A DNA stretch of 64,000 nucleotides from Candidatus Aminicenantota bacterium (GTDB taxonomy: Bacteria > Acidobacteriota > Aminicenantia > Aminicenantales > UBA4085). The stretch spans positions 160,968 through 224,967 of the forward strand of contig PLMN01000023.1 in assembly GCA_003141555.1 (NCBI GenBank). The letters are read 5' to 3'. The position numbers and the translations under genes are program-made. Below the pieces are notes generated by a model that did not search any database, was not told the origin of the DNA, and was given only the letters and a program-made list of their open reading frames with translations. Of the stretch, positions 52,152 through 61,074 are shown piece by piece; the stretch's first letter is position 1; each line of letters starts with the position of its first letter.

Positions 52152-53068
52152 GGGAGAGGGGCGGGCGAAGGCGCCGGAGCGGGCGGCCGCGACCCGGCCG
52201 TCCTCATGTAGCTCACGAGGCCGCGGTAGATCGCGTGGGCCACGCTCGTCTGGAAGTCTTCGTCGATGAGCTTTTGTTCCTCTTCGGGGTTCGACATGAA
52301 GGCGACCTCGACGAGCACCGCCGGGCAGGCGACGCCGGTGAGGACTTTGAAGCGGGCCTGCTTGATCCCCCGGTTTTCGACGGCGAGGGAGCGGGACGGC
52401 CGCCCCTCCGTGGTCAGGAGGGCGGGCAGCTCGCGCTGGATCGCCTCGGCCAGGCTGGCGCTCTGCTTGATGTAGGAAGCCTGGGCCATGTCCCAGAGGA
52501 TCATCTTGACCGCGTCCTTGCCGTCGTCGGAGATGCGCGTCTCGAGCTGGGAGGAGTTGTTCTCGAGATACGCCAGCTTGCGCGTCTCCTCGTCGAGGTC
52601 GGTCAGGCTCATATAGAACGTCTCGGCGCCGGTCGCCGTGCGGAACGAGCCGTTGGCGTGGATGCTGATGAACACCACTGCGTTGTTGTTGTTGGCTAGG
52701 GCGGAGCGGTTTTCGAGGGAGACGTCGATGTCCTTGTCCCGCGTCAGGAGGACGCGGTAGGCCATGTTCTGTTCGATGAGGGTCTTGAGCTTGAGGCTGA
52801 TGGCCAGGTCGACGGTCTTTTCCAGATTGCCGAACTTGCCCTTCGCCCCGACGTCGAGGCCGCCGTGACCGGGGTCGATGACGATGGTTTTCTGGTCGGC
52901 GGCTTCCGCAGTCCCGGTAGCGGCCTTTGCCGTACCGGCAGCGAACGCCTCGTTTCGCGCTGGCACGGCCGTTTCGGCGCGCGCCGGGACGGCCCCAGCC
53001 GCTACGACGAGGGCCGCCGCCAGGAGAACGGCAAAGCCCTGAGCAGAAGCTACGCATCTGTGCGTCAT
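52148..53068 (-). CDS. N-acetylmuramoyl-L-alanine amidase (Amidase_3)
   Basis: 306 aa from the ATG at 53068 (a TTG at 53083 is possible). A signal peptide (GFAVLLAAALVVAAGAVPARA) precedes the zinc amidase domain: IVIDPGHGGLDVGAKG near 67 with the first His, the AISLKLKTLIEQN helix with Glu near 90, VFISIHANGSF near 128, and the catalytic Glu in CPAVLVEVAFMSNPEEE near 255. It cleaves the peptide stem from glycan in cell separation. No AMIN targeting domain is seen. Confidence 0.92.
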   Translation of the reverse strand: MTHRCVASAQGFAVLLAAALVVAAGAVPARAETAVPARNEAFAAGTAKAATGTAEAADQKTIVIDPGHGGLDVGAKGKFGNLEKTVDLAISLKLKTLIEQNMAYRVLLTRDKDIDVSLENRSALANNNNAVVFISIHANGSFRTATGAETFYMSLTDLDEETRKLAYLENNSSQLETRISDDGKDAVKMILWDMAQASYIKQSASLAEAIQRELPALLTTEGRPSRSLAVENRGIKQARFKVLTGVACPAVLVEVAFMSNPEEEQKLIDEDFQTSVAHAIYRGLVSYMRTAGSRPPAPAPSPAPLP

Positions 53069-53085
53069 GTCGGCAACTCTCAAAA

Positions 53086-53096
53086 AGATAAAAAAA
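53086..53096 (-). terminator. T-run after tmRNA
   Basis: On the minus strand the tmRNA 3' acceptor stem runs straight into a mostly T tract, which would end transcription as for a terminator. The amidase gene starts 18 nt further on. Confidence 0.4.
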
Positions 53097-53443
53097 TGGA
53101 GGCGGCGGGAATCGAACCCGCGTCCGAAGACCTTCAGCGGAAGGCGTCTACATGCATAGCCCCTTCATTAATCTCGCTCCGTGGGACCCGAAGAGGCGGG
53201 GAGCCCGCGTCGCCAGCCCCGATGTTGTTTCGCTCGCCGGGCTCGTGGCCGACCCGGTCCGCTATCCTGCTGTGTCGACGCTTCTCAAGAACCGCAGGAG
53301 TGAACCTGAGAAACGGCATGCCTTTCTATCAGGCAGCTAAGGGCAGTGGTTCTGCACTTACTTGTTTCCACCGTTTTACGAGAGAGATGGGATCTCGGCA
53401 TGCAGCCTTCGCCTCAAAATCTCCGTCGAATCCGTTCGCCCCC
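53097..53443 (-). ncRNA. ssrA: Transfer-messenger RNA
   Basis: The 5' end GGGGGCGAACGGATTCGACG and the 3' end GGGTTCGATTCCCGCCGCCT with CCA form the tRNA-like part; acceptor pairs are GGGGGCG with CGCCTCC. Near 53318-53350 the minus strand reads GCA GAA CCA CTG CCC TTA GCT GCC TGA TAG, so the encoded tag ends AEPLPLAA followed by two stops. No separate CCA follows the discriminator A. It rescues stalled ribosomes and marks the product for proteolysis. Confidence 0.93.
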
Positions 53444-53471
53444 ATATCCTGCATAGAGGCCGGACGCCGCT

Positions 53472-53499
53472 ATTATAGCAGTTCCGCGCCAGAATACAA
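53472..53499 (-). promoter_or_regulatory. tmRNA promoter
   Basis: On the minus strand TATAAT (53472-53477) with TTGTAT 16 nt further upstream. The transcript would carry a short 5' extension removed by RNase P. Confidence 0.55.
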
Positions 53500-53501
53500 A
53501 A

Positions 53502-53580
53502 TCGGTGACAGTAACCTGATTTCCGCATTTTCTATTCCCCAAAGCTACGGGAAATTGGGAAATGAGTATACTGTCACCGA
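53502..53580. repeat. Inverted-repeat element, GGTGACAGTAACC-type
   Basis: A perfect left arm (53502-53524) faces a right arm (53558-53580) with a few changes (GAGTATACT in place of CAGGTTACT). It lies immediately upstream of the tmRNA promoter and 49 nt before the next gene. Confidence 0.75.
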
Positions 53581-53628
53581 TTTCCTAGAGGGGCAGGTCA
53601 GGCCTACGGCCTTCATTGACTGGCCCCC

Positions 53629-54492
53629 ATGGCGGTGCTAGTATTTTCCCAATCAGCAGAATCGAGAAATAGCCTGAAGAGCAAGTTGGGAGAGGGGCCA
53701 TGGGATCAACACGACTTGGTCTATGTCGTCCTCGTTCCCCCGAAAACGCTCGGCGAGGACCTCTTGAAGAAAGTGGCCTCCCTGGTCGGCAAAGAGATCG
53801 TTGACACGCGCCTTCGGCTCGCCGGAGAGATTCCAAGAATCATCGCCTCCTACCCCAACGCCGACACAGCGGACTCGATAGCTCAGAGCCTGAGGGATGC
53901 GGGACTCACGGCTTTCGTGTGCGCGGATTCCGAGCTTCGAAGCCGCACGGCCAGCTTCATGGCACACGCCATGAGATCCGGAGAGAAAGAGGCGGCCTTC
54001 TGGGACAGGCGGGGCGGGGAAGTCAAAGTCGAGGCAGGCGACGCATTCCTGATATTAAAGGGAAGGGTGCCGAGCACCACGCGGGCAAAAACCCCAACCA
54101 CAAAAAGGAAACTCAACGTGGTGGCGACGGTGCTGTCGGGTGGCATTCCTATCATGCGCCGGGTCACCGAAAAAACCGCTCCGGAGACGCTCCAAGCGGA
54201 GGATTTTGTAAGGATCTACGGCAGGAAATCCTCCGATCCGCGCGTAGAGATGTCCCAGTACCACATGGACTATGCCTTCCTGGGCCCCGAGCTGACCCCT
54301 TCCACTCCGGCGAACTTCAATATCGTCGTGACGAAGTTCCGGGAGGGGTTCCCGCTGGCCATTTTCGATCATCGGCTGACCCGGAGCTTCAAGACCGATG
54401 TGCCGGCCGCCGGACCCGCAGAGGCGCTCGAAATCAACTGCAAATTGATCTACTTGAGCCATTTGGCCATTGAGCGGACGGGACGCCAGTGA
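53629..54492 (+). CDS. Protein of unknown function
   Basis: 287 aa from the ATG at 53629. The N-terminal 120 residues look alpha/beta (HDLVYVVLVPPKTLGEDLLKKVASLVG, TADSIAQSLRDAGLTAFVCAD). The middle part is strand-rich (FLILKGRVPSTTRAK, then KLNVVATVLSGGIPIMRRV). A C-terminal domain follows (VEMSQYHMDYAFLGPEL, NFNIVVTKFREGFPLAIFDHRLT). I do not recognise it. The start has no good ribosome-binding site. Its base composition is a little lower in GC than the neighbours, and it follows an inverted-repeat element, so transfer is possible. Confidence 0.6.
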   Translation: MAVLVFSQSAESRNSLKSKLGEGPWDQHDLVYVVLVPPKTLGEDLLKKVASLVGKEIVDTRLRLAGEIPRIIASYPNADTADSIAQSLRDAGLTAFVCADSELRSRTASFMAHAMRSGEKEAAFWDRRGGEVKVEAGDAFLILKGRVPSTTRAKTPTTKRKLNVVATVLSGGIPIMRRVTEKTAPETLQAEDFVRIYGRKSSDPRVEMSQYHMDYAFLGPELTPSTPANFNIVVTKFREGFPLAIFDHRLTRSFKTDVPAAGPAEALEINCKLIYLSHLAIERTGRQ

Positions 54493-54758
54493 TGGGCCGA
54501 TCGTCAGAATCAAGCGCGTTTAAGCGTTTCTTCTCATTCCCCTCGAGGATACGGTGCAAAGCGATAAAATTGCCTTCCGAATTGATCAGGATCCGCGGTT
54601 CGGTCCGTCTCGGTCAAGAGCCATGGGAACTTCCTTGATTCATTCTACCCATTCGGAGAAATATGAAATAAGCGGCAAAGCTGAATTTAGAGATTTCCGT
54701 TGATATGTTGGAAACGGAGCGGACTTGAAAATCCGTCTCGAGAGGGAGTAAAGTTGGC

Positions 54759-54815
54759 GGTCCGGACACACGACTCGCGGATCGTGAAACAAGCCTTCGC
54801 CGCGTGTCCGGTACC
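54759..54815. promoter_or_regulatory. Inverted repeat upstream of the FMN reductase gene
   Basis: GGTCCGGACACACG (54759-54772) faces CGCGTGTCCGGTACC (54801-54815), 18 nt before the start of the reductase gene. It could be an operator or a leader hairpin. The rest of the 341-nt gap (54493-54833) holds no ORF I would support. Confidence 0.45.
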
Positions 54816-54833
54816 TTGACACGGAGGACAGGA

Positions 54834-55415
54834 ATGAAGATCACGAACATCATCGGCAGTCCGAAGCCCCATGGATACGGCGGTTCGATCGAAAAGGCGC
54901 TTCTCGGCCTACTTGGACATCACGGCACGAAGGCCAGGACTTTCGAGCTCAACGAGCTCACTTACCGCGGCTGTCAGGCGTGTCTGACCTGCAAAACCAC
55001 GTCCGACGTCTGCATCGCCCAGGACGGCCTTACCCCGGTCCTGAAGGAAATTCGGGAGTCCGACGTGGTCATCATATCCGCGCCGATCTTTATGGGCGAG
55101 GTCAGCTCCCAGGCCAAGGGGCTGTTTGATCGATTCTACTCTTTCCTCGGCCCGGATTTTAGAACGAATCCCAAATCGGGACGCCTCGCTCCCGGAAAAA
55201 AGCTCGTCTTCATCCTGACGCAGGGCAATCCCGATGAGCAGACTTATGCCGCTGTCCTGGCCCGGCACCGGCGGACATTCGACATGTGCGGATTCGCGGA
55301 GGTGTATCCGGTCCAGATCTGCGGAGCGCGGCCGGGAAGCGAAACGCAAGTCCCGGGGAGGGCCATGGCCCGGCTGGCTGAGGTCGCTAAGGCCCTCCTC
55401 CGCTCGGCGGCATAG
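54834..55415 (+). CDS. NADPH-dependent FMN reductase / iron-sulfur flavoprotein-like
   Basis: 193 aa from the ATG at 54834, with GGAGGACAGG upstream. Flavodoxin-like fold: NIIGSPKPHGYGGSIEKALL at the N-terminus for FMN phosphate, LTYRGCQACLTCKTTSDVC near 45-63 and VVIISAPIFMGEVSSQAKGLFDRF near 80. The cysteine cluster resembles iron-sulfur flavoproteins (Isf) of anaerobes. It would reduce flavin or quinone-type acceptors. It is convergent with a second, distinct family member and overlaps its 3' end by 29 bp. Confidence 0.87.
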   Translation: MKITNIIGSPKPHGYGGSIEKALLGLLGHHGTKARTFELNELTYRGCQACLTCKTTSDVCIAQDGLTPVLKEIRESDVVIISAPIFMGEVSSQAKGLFDRFYSFLGPDFRTNPKSGRLAPGKKLVFILTQGNPDEQTYAAVLARHRRTFDMCGFAEVYPVQICGARPGSETQVPGRAMARLAEVAKALLRSAA

Positions 55416-56004
55416 GGAATTGATCCGGAGAGGAGGCTATGGCTTTCCCGAGCCAAGCTACGGTCAGCCCAAGATGCGTCATGTTTCGCATCGACTCCTC
55501 ATCCTTAAGCACCTCTCCCTTGCCAAGGCCCATGCCCATGTTCCAGTAGATGGAGCCCGGTACGATCATGGACGACATGAGGAACATGTGGTTGATCGTG
55601 TCGAATACGTGGGTGGCGCCGCCGCGACGACTGGCCACGACCGCCGCGCCAATCTTCCCTTTGAGCACTCCACCGTTCGCCAGCGAGACCATGCCGCAAC
55701 GGTCGAGCAGGGCTTTCATCTCCGCACTGACATCGGCGAAATAGGTCGGAGAGCCGAGGATGATCGCGTCGGCCGGGTAAATCTTCTCCAGATAGTCGTT
55801 CATCCCGTCGTTTCCCATTGCGCATCTCATGTTCTTCTGCTCAAAGCACTTGAAGCAGGCCATGCAGCCTCTGACCGGATGGCTGCCTATCCTGAGGTAT
55901 TCTGCGCTCCAGCCGGCCGCCTCCAATGGTCCGAGCACTTTCTTGAGCATGATCTCCGTGTTCCCACCCGGCCTGGGGCTGCCGTTTATGGCAATGGCTT
56001 TCAT
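55387..56004 (-). CDS. NADPH-dependent FMN reductase / iron-sulfur flavoprotein-like
   Basis: 205 aa. Flavodoxin-like fold with AIAINGSPRPGGNTEIMLKK at the N-terminus, RGCMACFKCFEQKNMRCAMG near 45-65 (four cysteines, possibly an iron-sulfur cluster) and AIILGSPTYFADVSAEMKALLDR near 80. A GGAGG-type site lies ahead of the ATG at 56004. It is a paralogue of the convergent gene at 54834, but the two differ enough to be distinct family members rather than a recent duplication. Confidence 0.87.
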   Translation of the reverse strand: MKAIAINGSPRPGGNTEIMLKKVLGPLEAAGWSAEYLRIGSHPVRGCMACFKCFEQKNMRCAMGNDGMNDYLEKIYPADAIILGSPTYFADVSAEMKALLDRCGMVSLANGGVLKGKIGAAVVASRRGGATHVFDTINHMFLMSSMIVPGSIYWNMGMGLGKGEVLKDEESMRNMTHLGLTVAWLGKAIASSPDQFPMPPSGGGP

Positions 56005-56084
56005 GATAGCCTCCTTAAGTCATCTTTCAACAAGAAATTCCCTTCCCATGGGCCGAGATCTGGGGTTCGGATCGCGGCGACGGC

Positions 56085-57962
56085 TTACCATAGAATGAAC
56101 GGAAGCTTGTCGTTATCAAAATACATCCGGTAGGCAAGAGATTCGATCGCGGCGTAAAAGGGGAGGAATTTCGCCTGGACGACCGTGCCGTCCGAGGGGT
56201 GCATGCCAAAGAAACCGCGCGGGCGATCCGGGGTCAGCCATATGTTGAGCTCTTCGTCCGTCTCCGGCAGCTTGAAGATGGGTTCGTGGGCATTGCCCTC
56301 CTGCACCATCACCACCGGCCCGCGGACCACGGCGAGGCGATGGGGATGCTGCGGATCCACCGCCGAGAACCGGAACCGGAGAGGAATACGGATTTCTGCC
56401 TTGTCGCCGGGGGCCCACGTTCGCTGGACCACGGCCCAAGTGCCGGGCTTGCACGGCACGTCGGTTGCCGCTCCGTTCACGCGGACCGTCATGTTGTTCG
56501 ACCACCCGGGCACGCGGAACTTGAGAGCAAACGCCGTGCTTTGCGATGGCTTTACGGTGAAGGTGCTCGTCTCGGACTCCGGGTACTCCGTTTCCTGGGT
56601 GACCTTGATTTCGCCCCCGGGGCCGATCCAGCTGACTTCCGATGAAAGATACAGACTGACATACAAGCTGGTCGAGTCCCTGTAATAGATCTGATTCGGG
56701 AAATCGGAGACGGCTTGGATATAGCTGCCCGAACAGCAGGTGTAAACCTCGCGGGCATAGACCTTAACGCCGCCCGCCACCCGGTAATCCGCGTAATAGA
56801 AATGCCGGCCGGAGTCTTTGATCCAGAGGATGCCCCCGATGCCGTTGTACATCAGGCGTTCGATCCAATCGCCGTAGCGCGCTTCGCCGGTGAACTGGGT
56901 CAAGTAGCGCGCCAGCTTGAAAGCCGCCCATGAGCAACAGGGCGTTTCACAGGAATTCTGGTGGTAGTCCAGCGCCTTGCCGAGCATCCCCCCGGGGGGC
57001 ATGATGCGTTCGACCGGACCGAATCCGCCCGTGGCGTAGCATTGGGAGCTCTGCAGAAAGTCGTAGGCATTCTTGATAATCCGCAGAAATTTCTCTTCGC
57101 CGGTGACGGCATAGGCCATGGCGGCGCTGCTGAAGGAATTGACATGGCTGTAGGCATGGACGCTGTGGGCATTCAGTGGGGCCGCCGTGCCGGCGAACTT
57201 ATTCCAATAATCGTTATACAGCCAAGTCTCTGCGAAATCCTTGTGCAGGGAATTGCCGGTCAGCTGGTAGGCGCGGTAGGAATTTTCGCCGACCGTATAC
57301 CATTCGCCGGGGCGGCCGGAATGCATGGCCCAAGGAACCGGCCCTGCGGGCAAGCGATCGCGGTTGAAGTTCTTGGCCGCCCAATCGGTGACTTTCTCCA
57401 GCATCGCCGTGGTCTCGGGATAGCCGGCAAAGAGCTGCATATCCACCAGGCCGCCGACGAGCTTTTCGAAGGGGTAATGTCGCATGCCGCAATCGCCGTC
57501 GGGTTTCACCGTCTTCGCCCATTCCGCAAACAACCGGATGACTTTGTCCCTCATGTCGCCGTCATCGGTTGCCTTGGCGAAACGGGACATGCCGCTGAGC
57601 CACTGTCCGAAGACGGTGTCGCTGTTCTGCGCGCACCAGCCGCCAAGGGGTTTCCCCGGCGCGTTCACGCCGGCGGCTCTGCGGTAGCCGTACAAAATGT
57701 CGTCGTCCGAGACGCCGAAATAATAGTCGCGGGCGGACTGATATTGCTGTTGCCAGCGGCTGGGCCGAAGCCGAACGCCTTGGTAATTGAAAGGCTCGAT
57801 CTTGATCCTCGACGCAGGCGTCGGCATTTGCATTTTCGCGCCCAAGGGGATCTGACGGCGGCGACTCTCGGCAAGGCCTTGGCCTTTGGCCGTTCGGGCC
57901 AGTGCGTAGGCTGCCAGCGGGGCGGCCTTGAGGAAATCGCGACGAGGGAATTCAGTTTTCAT
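56085..57962 (-). CDS. GH127-family (DUF1680) glycosidase, Tat-exported, atypical metal motif
   Basis: 625 aa from the ATG at 57962; a longer frame reaching into the upstream gene is rejected. A twin-arginine signal (FPRRDFLKAAPLAAYALA) starts the protein. The (alpha/alpha)6 domain carries the GH127 cysteine pair in YTCCSGSYIQ (Cys409, Cys410). The Glu-Cys ligand site reads CETPCCSW (Glu339, Cys342), one residue wider than the usual E-x-C. GH127 members are often beta-L-arabinofuranosidases using a zinc-bound cysteine nucleophile. It follows the other GH127 gene by 32 nt, so the two form an operon. Substrate not certain. Confidence 0.8.
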   Translation of the reverse strand: MKTEFPRRDFLKAAPLAAYALARTAKGQGLAESRRRQIPLGAKMQMPTPASRIKIEPFNYQGVRLRPSRWQQQYQSARDYYFGVSDDDILYGYRRAAGVNAPGKPLGGWCAQNSDTVFGQWLSGMSRFAKATDDGDMRDKVIRLFAEWAKTVKPDGDCGMRHYPFEKLVGGLVDMQLFAGYPETTAMLEKVTDWAAKNFNRDRLPAGPVPWAMHSGRPGEWYTVGENSYRAYQLTGNSLHKDFAETWLYNDYWNKFAGTAAPLNAHSVHAYSHVNSFSSAAMAYAVTGEEKFLRIIKNAYDFLQSSQCYATGGFGPVERIMPPGGMLGKALDYHQNSCETPCCSWAAFKLARYLTQFTGEARYGDWIERLMYNGIGGILWIKDSGRHFYYADYRVAGGVKVYAREVYTCCSGSYIQAVSDFPNQIYYRDSTSLYVSLYLSSEVSWIGPGGEIKVTQETEYPESETSTFTVKPSQSTAFALKFRVPGWSNNMTVRVNGAATDVPCKPGTWAVVQRTWAPGDKAEIRIPLRFRFSAVDPQHPHRLAVVRGPVVMVQEGNAHEPIFKLPETDEELNIWLTPDRPRGFFGMHPSDGTVVQAKFLPFYAAIESLAYRMYFDNDKLPFILW

Positions 57963-57994
57963 GGGCTGATCTCCTACAGGGGCAACCACGCCTC

Positions 57995-60718
57995 CTATTT
58001 CAAAGTGACCGCTTTCAAAGTGACCGCCAAATACGCCGAATACCGCCCATACGTCTCGTAGAAAGGCTTCAGGGCCGCGTCGCCGGCGCTGAACCGAAGG
58101 GCCCCGGGATCGCCGCTGATGGACCGCCCGATGTCGCCGATATCGAGGGTGACGGGGCGCCAATCGGTCCGCGGACCGGATTCCTCCGCCGCCAGCAGGA
58201 CCGGACCGTAGAAGAGGCTGGCGAGGTTGGGCCGGTCCATGACGGGGTCCAGGGAGAAGCCGAGCGGCATCCGGATCTCGATCGCGTCCTTGTCGCGCCA
58301 GTTCCGGCTCAGAGTGAGGTAGGTTCCGGGCACGGCCCTGACCGATTGCCGGCGGCCGTTGATCGCGACGAAGAACCCGCGGACGGCCCAGCGCGGCACG
58401 CGGACCTTGATGTCGAAGCGGCCGCCGCCTTCGATCTCAAGCCGGGTGGTGTCGGCGTAGGGGAAATCGGTCCGCTGCCGGACGACCGTTTTCCGTTCGG
58501 TCCAGCTCAGGGTGGACGGCACGAAGAGGTTGACGTAGAGGGCCCGCTGGTCGCCGCTCCTGAAGTAGATGGTGTCCTGGAGCTTGGTGTTGCTTTCGAG
58601 GGCGGTGCCGTTGCAGCAGCTGAAACCGCTCATGTCGGCGTTGTCGAACTGTTTCCGCGCGCCGGGATTGAGCGGGACGTGGTACGTGTTGCCCGGATCG
58701 TTCTCCGCCACGGAGGCCAGGATGTGGTTGTAGAGGCCCCGCTCGTAGTGGTCCATATACGCGGCGTCCGGGTCGGACAGAAAGAGCTGGCGGTCCAGCT
58801 TCAGGAGATTGTAGGTGGCGCAGGTCTCGCACTGCCCGCCGGCGGCGAAGCCGTTCTCGAACAGCGTATCGGGCTCGGCGGTGAAGCACTCGGCGTTGTT
58901 CGGGTTGCGCGCCCCGGCGACGCCGCCGATGCTGTACATGTAGCTACCGGTCACCATGTGCCAGAAATTGTCGGCGATCCGGTAATACGGGAGCTCCCGC
59001 GTGTCGCGGAAGGTTTCCAGCGCCCCGATGATCTGAGGGATGTGCTGGTTGGCGTGCTTGCCGCGGATCGTGTCGACGTTTTTGGCCAGGCCGTGATCGT
59101 GCTCGGCGTTGCCGAAGAAGAAGTTGATGTTGTCGAACAGCTTGGCCGTCTCGAGGAAGGACGGCTCGCCGGTGAGCCGGTAGAGGCGGGCCAGGACCTC
59201 GTTCATCCCGCCATACTCCCCGGCGATGTACCGGTTCCACATGCTGATACGGGTTTCGGTCGGGAGGACTTTGAGCCGGGCATGGACCCAGCCGGCCATG
59301 TCCCTGGCGATCTCCAGGGCCTTTCCGTTGCCGCCGACCTCGTAGCAGTCCAGCAGGCCGGCGAGGAGCTTGTGGAGGGTGTAGTACGGGGCCCAGATCT
59401 GGCTGTCCTGGGTTCCGTACGTAGCGCCTTGCTCGAGCATGATGAACTGGTCGGGGGGGTAGGCGCTGATGAATCCCCTGCCCCAGTTCCAGTAATCGGT
59501 CCGGATGGCCTCGGCCCGGAGGTTGGAATCATAGCCGGCCCGGCCGGGGCCCGGCGGGACGGTCGTCGGATCGGCGTTGAACGGCCCCCCTTCCTGCGCG
59601 GGCCTGCCCGATTTCCGGGAGAGGTCGTAGAGCGTGTCGATGAGAGTGTTCATCTTCCGGAGAAATTCCGCCCGCAGAGCCTCATCGTAGGTCGTGCCGG
59701 CATAGGCCTGGGCGATAGCCGAGAGATAGTGGCCCGTCGCGTGGCCACGCAGGCGGGTCGTCTGGCTGTCCCATCCGCCGAGCGGCTTGACGCCCTCGGG
59801 CTGCTTCTGGCCGAAGGCATCCCGGAAATTGTAGAGGAAGCGGTCCGGATCGGTCGCCGCCAGGCCGCGGAGGAACTTGTCCCGGTTCTTGATGAACGGC
59901 GTGTCCCGCCCCCGGGTGTCCCGGTCCAGGACGACTTGGCCGAGCGGGAAGGGCTCGATCAGGCGGGTCGGACCCGGAGGGATCTTCGCGGCAGCCTTTA
60001 CGGTCACCGCGGCTTTGGGCTGGAACGAGGAGCCGGGGACTTTGCCGGTAACGGTGTAGGTGCCAGGCTCGAGCACCTGGGAGTTGTCTTTCGGGGCCGG
60101 CCACACCACGCGGACTTCCGGCCCCTTGACCTTGCCCTGATAGACGGCGGGGATGGTCTTCGGCAGCCGGGGGAGGTGGCCGACGATCGTCTCGGCCTCG
60201 ATGTCGGAGACGCTCTCCAACGGGACGGCCGTATACAGTACGGGCTCGAGGACGGGCGGGGGGGCGGAAGCCCGTCCCGCGGCGCCTCCGCCGGGGAGGC
60301 CCGCCAGGGCGTTGTTCCGGATCGCGGCCACCTGCGGCTCCGTCAAAGCGATGCGGTAGATGCGGACGTCTCGCACCCGGGCGTTGAGGGTGGGTTCGGA
60401 ATCGCTCTGCGCGCGTCCGATGTACAGGCGGTTCGCGTCTCCGGAGGCCCTGCCGAAAAGCTGGAGGACGTTCTGGCCAAACCTGGGATCCTGAACGAAA
60501 GCGGCCCCGTCCCCGCGCAAGGCCGCGTGCAGGTTGTTCCGCGACCTGTCCTCCGCGTTGCCGTTGAAGACGTAGCGGGCGACGAGGGCGGTTTCGCCGA
60601 TCCCGTCGAGGAACTGGTCCCCTCCCCCGGCGGTTTGGACCTGCCCGGGTCCCGTGAATGAGCGGGGAACTGTGAACATTAAGGCGGCCAGGACGATGAC
60701 GATCCGCGTTCTTGCCAT
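57995..60718 (-). CDS. GH127 beta-L-arabinofuranosidase-type enzyme with N-terminal LamG-like and Ig-like domains
   Basis: 907 aa from the ATG at 60718 (GAGG 9 nt upstream). A signal peptide (IVIVLAALMFTVPRSFTG) is followed by a shortened LamG-like segment (residues 45-135), a bacterial Ig-like domain (about 165-245, AETIVGHLP to TYTVTGKVPG), and the GH127 domain from about 250. Zinc and nucleophile residues are present as GGQCETCATYN (Glu631, Cys633) and GFSCCNGTALE (Cys701, Cys702). The family includes the Bifidobacterium enzyme that trims beta-L-arabinofuranose from hydroxyproline-linked sugars. It is the first gene of a two-gene GH127 operon. Confidence 0.88.
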   Translation of the reverse strand: MARTRIVIVLAALMFTVPRSFTGPGQVQTAGGGDQFLDGIGETALVARYVFNGNAEDRSRNNLHAALRGDGAAFVQDPRFGQNVLQLFGRASGDANRLYIGRAQSDSEPTLNARVRDVRIYRIALTEPQVAAIRNNALAGLPGGGAAGRASAPPPVLEPVLYTAVPLESVSDIEAETIVGHLPRLPKTIPAVYQGKVKGPEVRVVWPAPKDNSQVLEPGTYTVTGKVPGSSFQPKAAVTVKAAAKIPPGPTRLIEPFPLGQVVLDRDTRGRDTPFIKNRDKFLRGLAATDPDRFLYNFRDAFGQKQPEGVKPLGGWDSQTTRLRGHATGHYLSAIAQAYAGTTYDEALRAEFLRKMNTLIDTLYDLSRKSGRPAQEGGPFNADPTTVPPGPGRAGYDSNLRAEAIRTDYWNWGRGFISAYPPDQFIMLEQGATYGTQDSQIWAPYYTLHKLLAGLLDCYEVGGNGKALEIARDMAGWVHARLKVLPTETRISMWNRYIAGEYGGMNEVLARLYRLTGEPSFLETAKLFDNINFFFGNAEHDHGLAKNVDTIRGKHANQHIPQIIGALETFRDTRELPYYRIADNFWHMVTGSYMYSIGGVAGARNPNNAECFTAEPDTLFENGFAAGGQCETCATYNLLKLDRQLFLSDPDAAYMDHYERGLYNHILASVAENDPGNTYHVPLNPGARKQFDNADMSGFSCCNGTALESNTKLQDTIYFRSGDQRALYVNLFVPSTLSWTERKTVVRQRTDFPYADTTRLEIEGGGRFDIKVRVPRWAVRGFFVAINGRRQSVRAVPGTYLTLSRNWRDKDAIEIRMPLGFSLDPVMDRPNLASLFYGPVLLAAEESGPRTDWRPVTLDIGDIGRSISGDPGALRFSAGDAALKPFYETYGRYSAYLAVTLKAVTLK

Positions 60719-60947
60719 GGTAGATAGCCTCATCAATGCCGGGATGGAACAGAGACGCTCCCGGCGAAAAGATTTACGCTTCGGCGCATGATGATTTTCA
60801 ATTAATAACACGACGGACCGCCGGGAGTCCACATTCCGTGACCTGAACCCTGGATTGGTCCATTTTTTAGGTTAGAAAAATATTTCCAAAGAAAATATAA
60901 CTTAGATCGATTCGGGCCCATCTATTGGGGGATATCCTGATATTTGA

Positions 60948-60960
60948 TCTAGCGCTTAGA
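60948..60960. promoter_or_regulatory. LacI-type operator candidate
   Basis: TCTAGCGCTTAGA is nearly palindromic around the CG centre, like LacI/GalR-family operators with an AAGCGCTT core. It lies in the 356-nt gap (60719-61074) between the GH127 operon and the divergent sugar cluster, so it could serve both. The gap is AT-richer than the genes and holds no convincing ORF. Confidence 0.45.
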
Positions 60961-61074
60961 AATAATTCACAGCCATTCGTTGTAAAATGAAGGAAGGTGG
61001 AACTTTCACTTCCCGGGTGGTACACTAAGTGGTGGCATGTCAATATTACCTTTTATATGCAAAGGGAAGTATTG

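Noticed and set aside
54700-54745. tRNA-Ser-like anticodon arm (GCGGA, CTTGAAAA loop, TCCGT)
   Set aside because: The loop is eight nucleotides and there is no matching acceptor stem, D arm or T arm around it, so no tRNA can be drawn.
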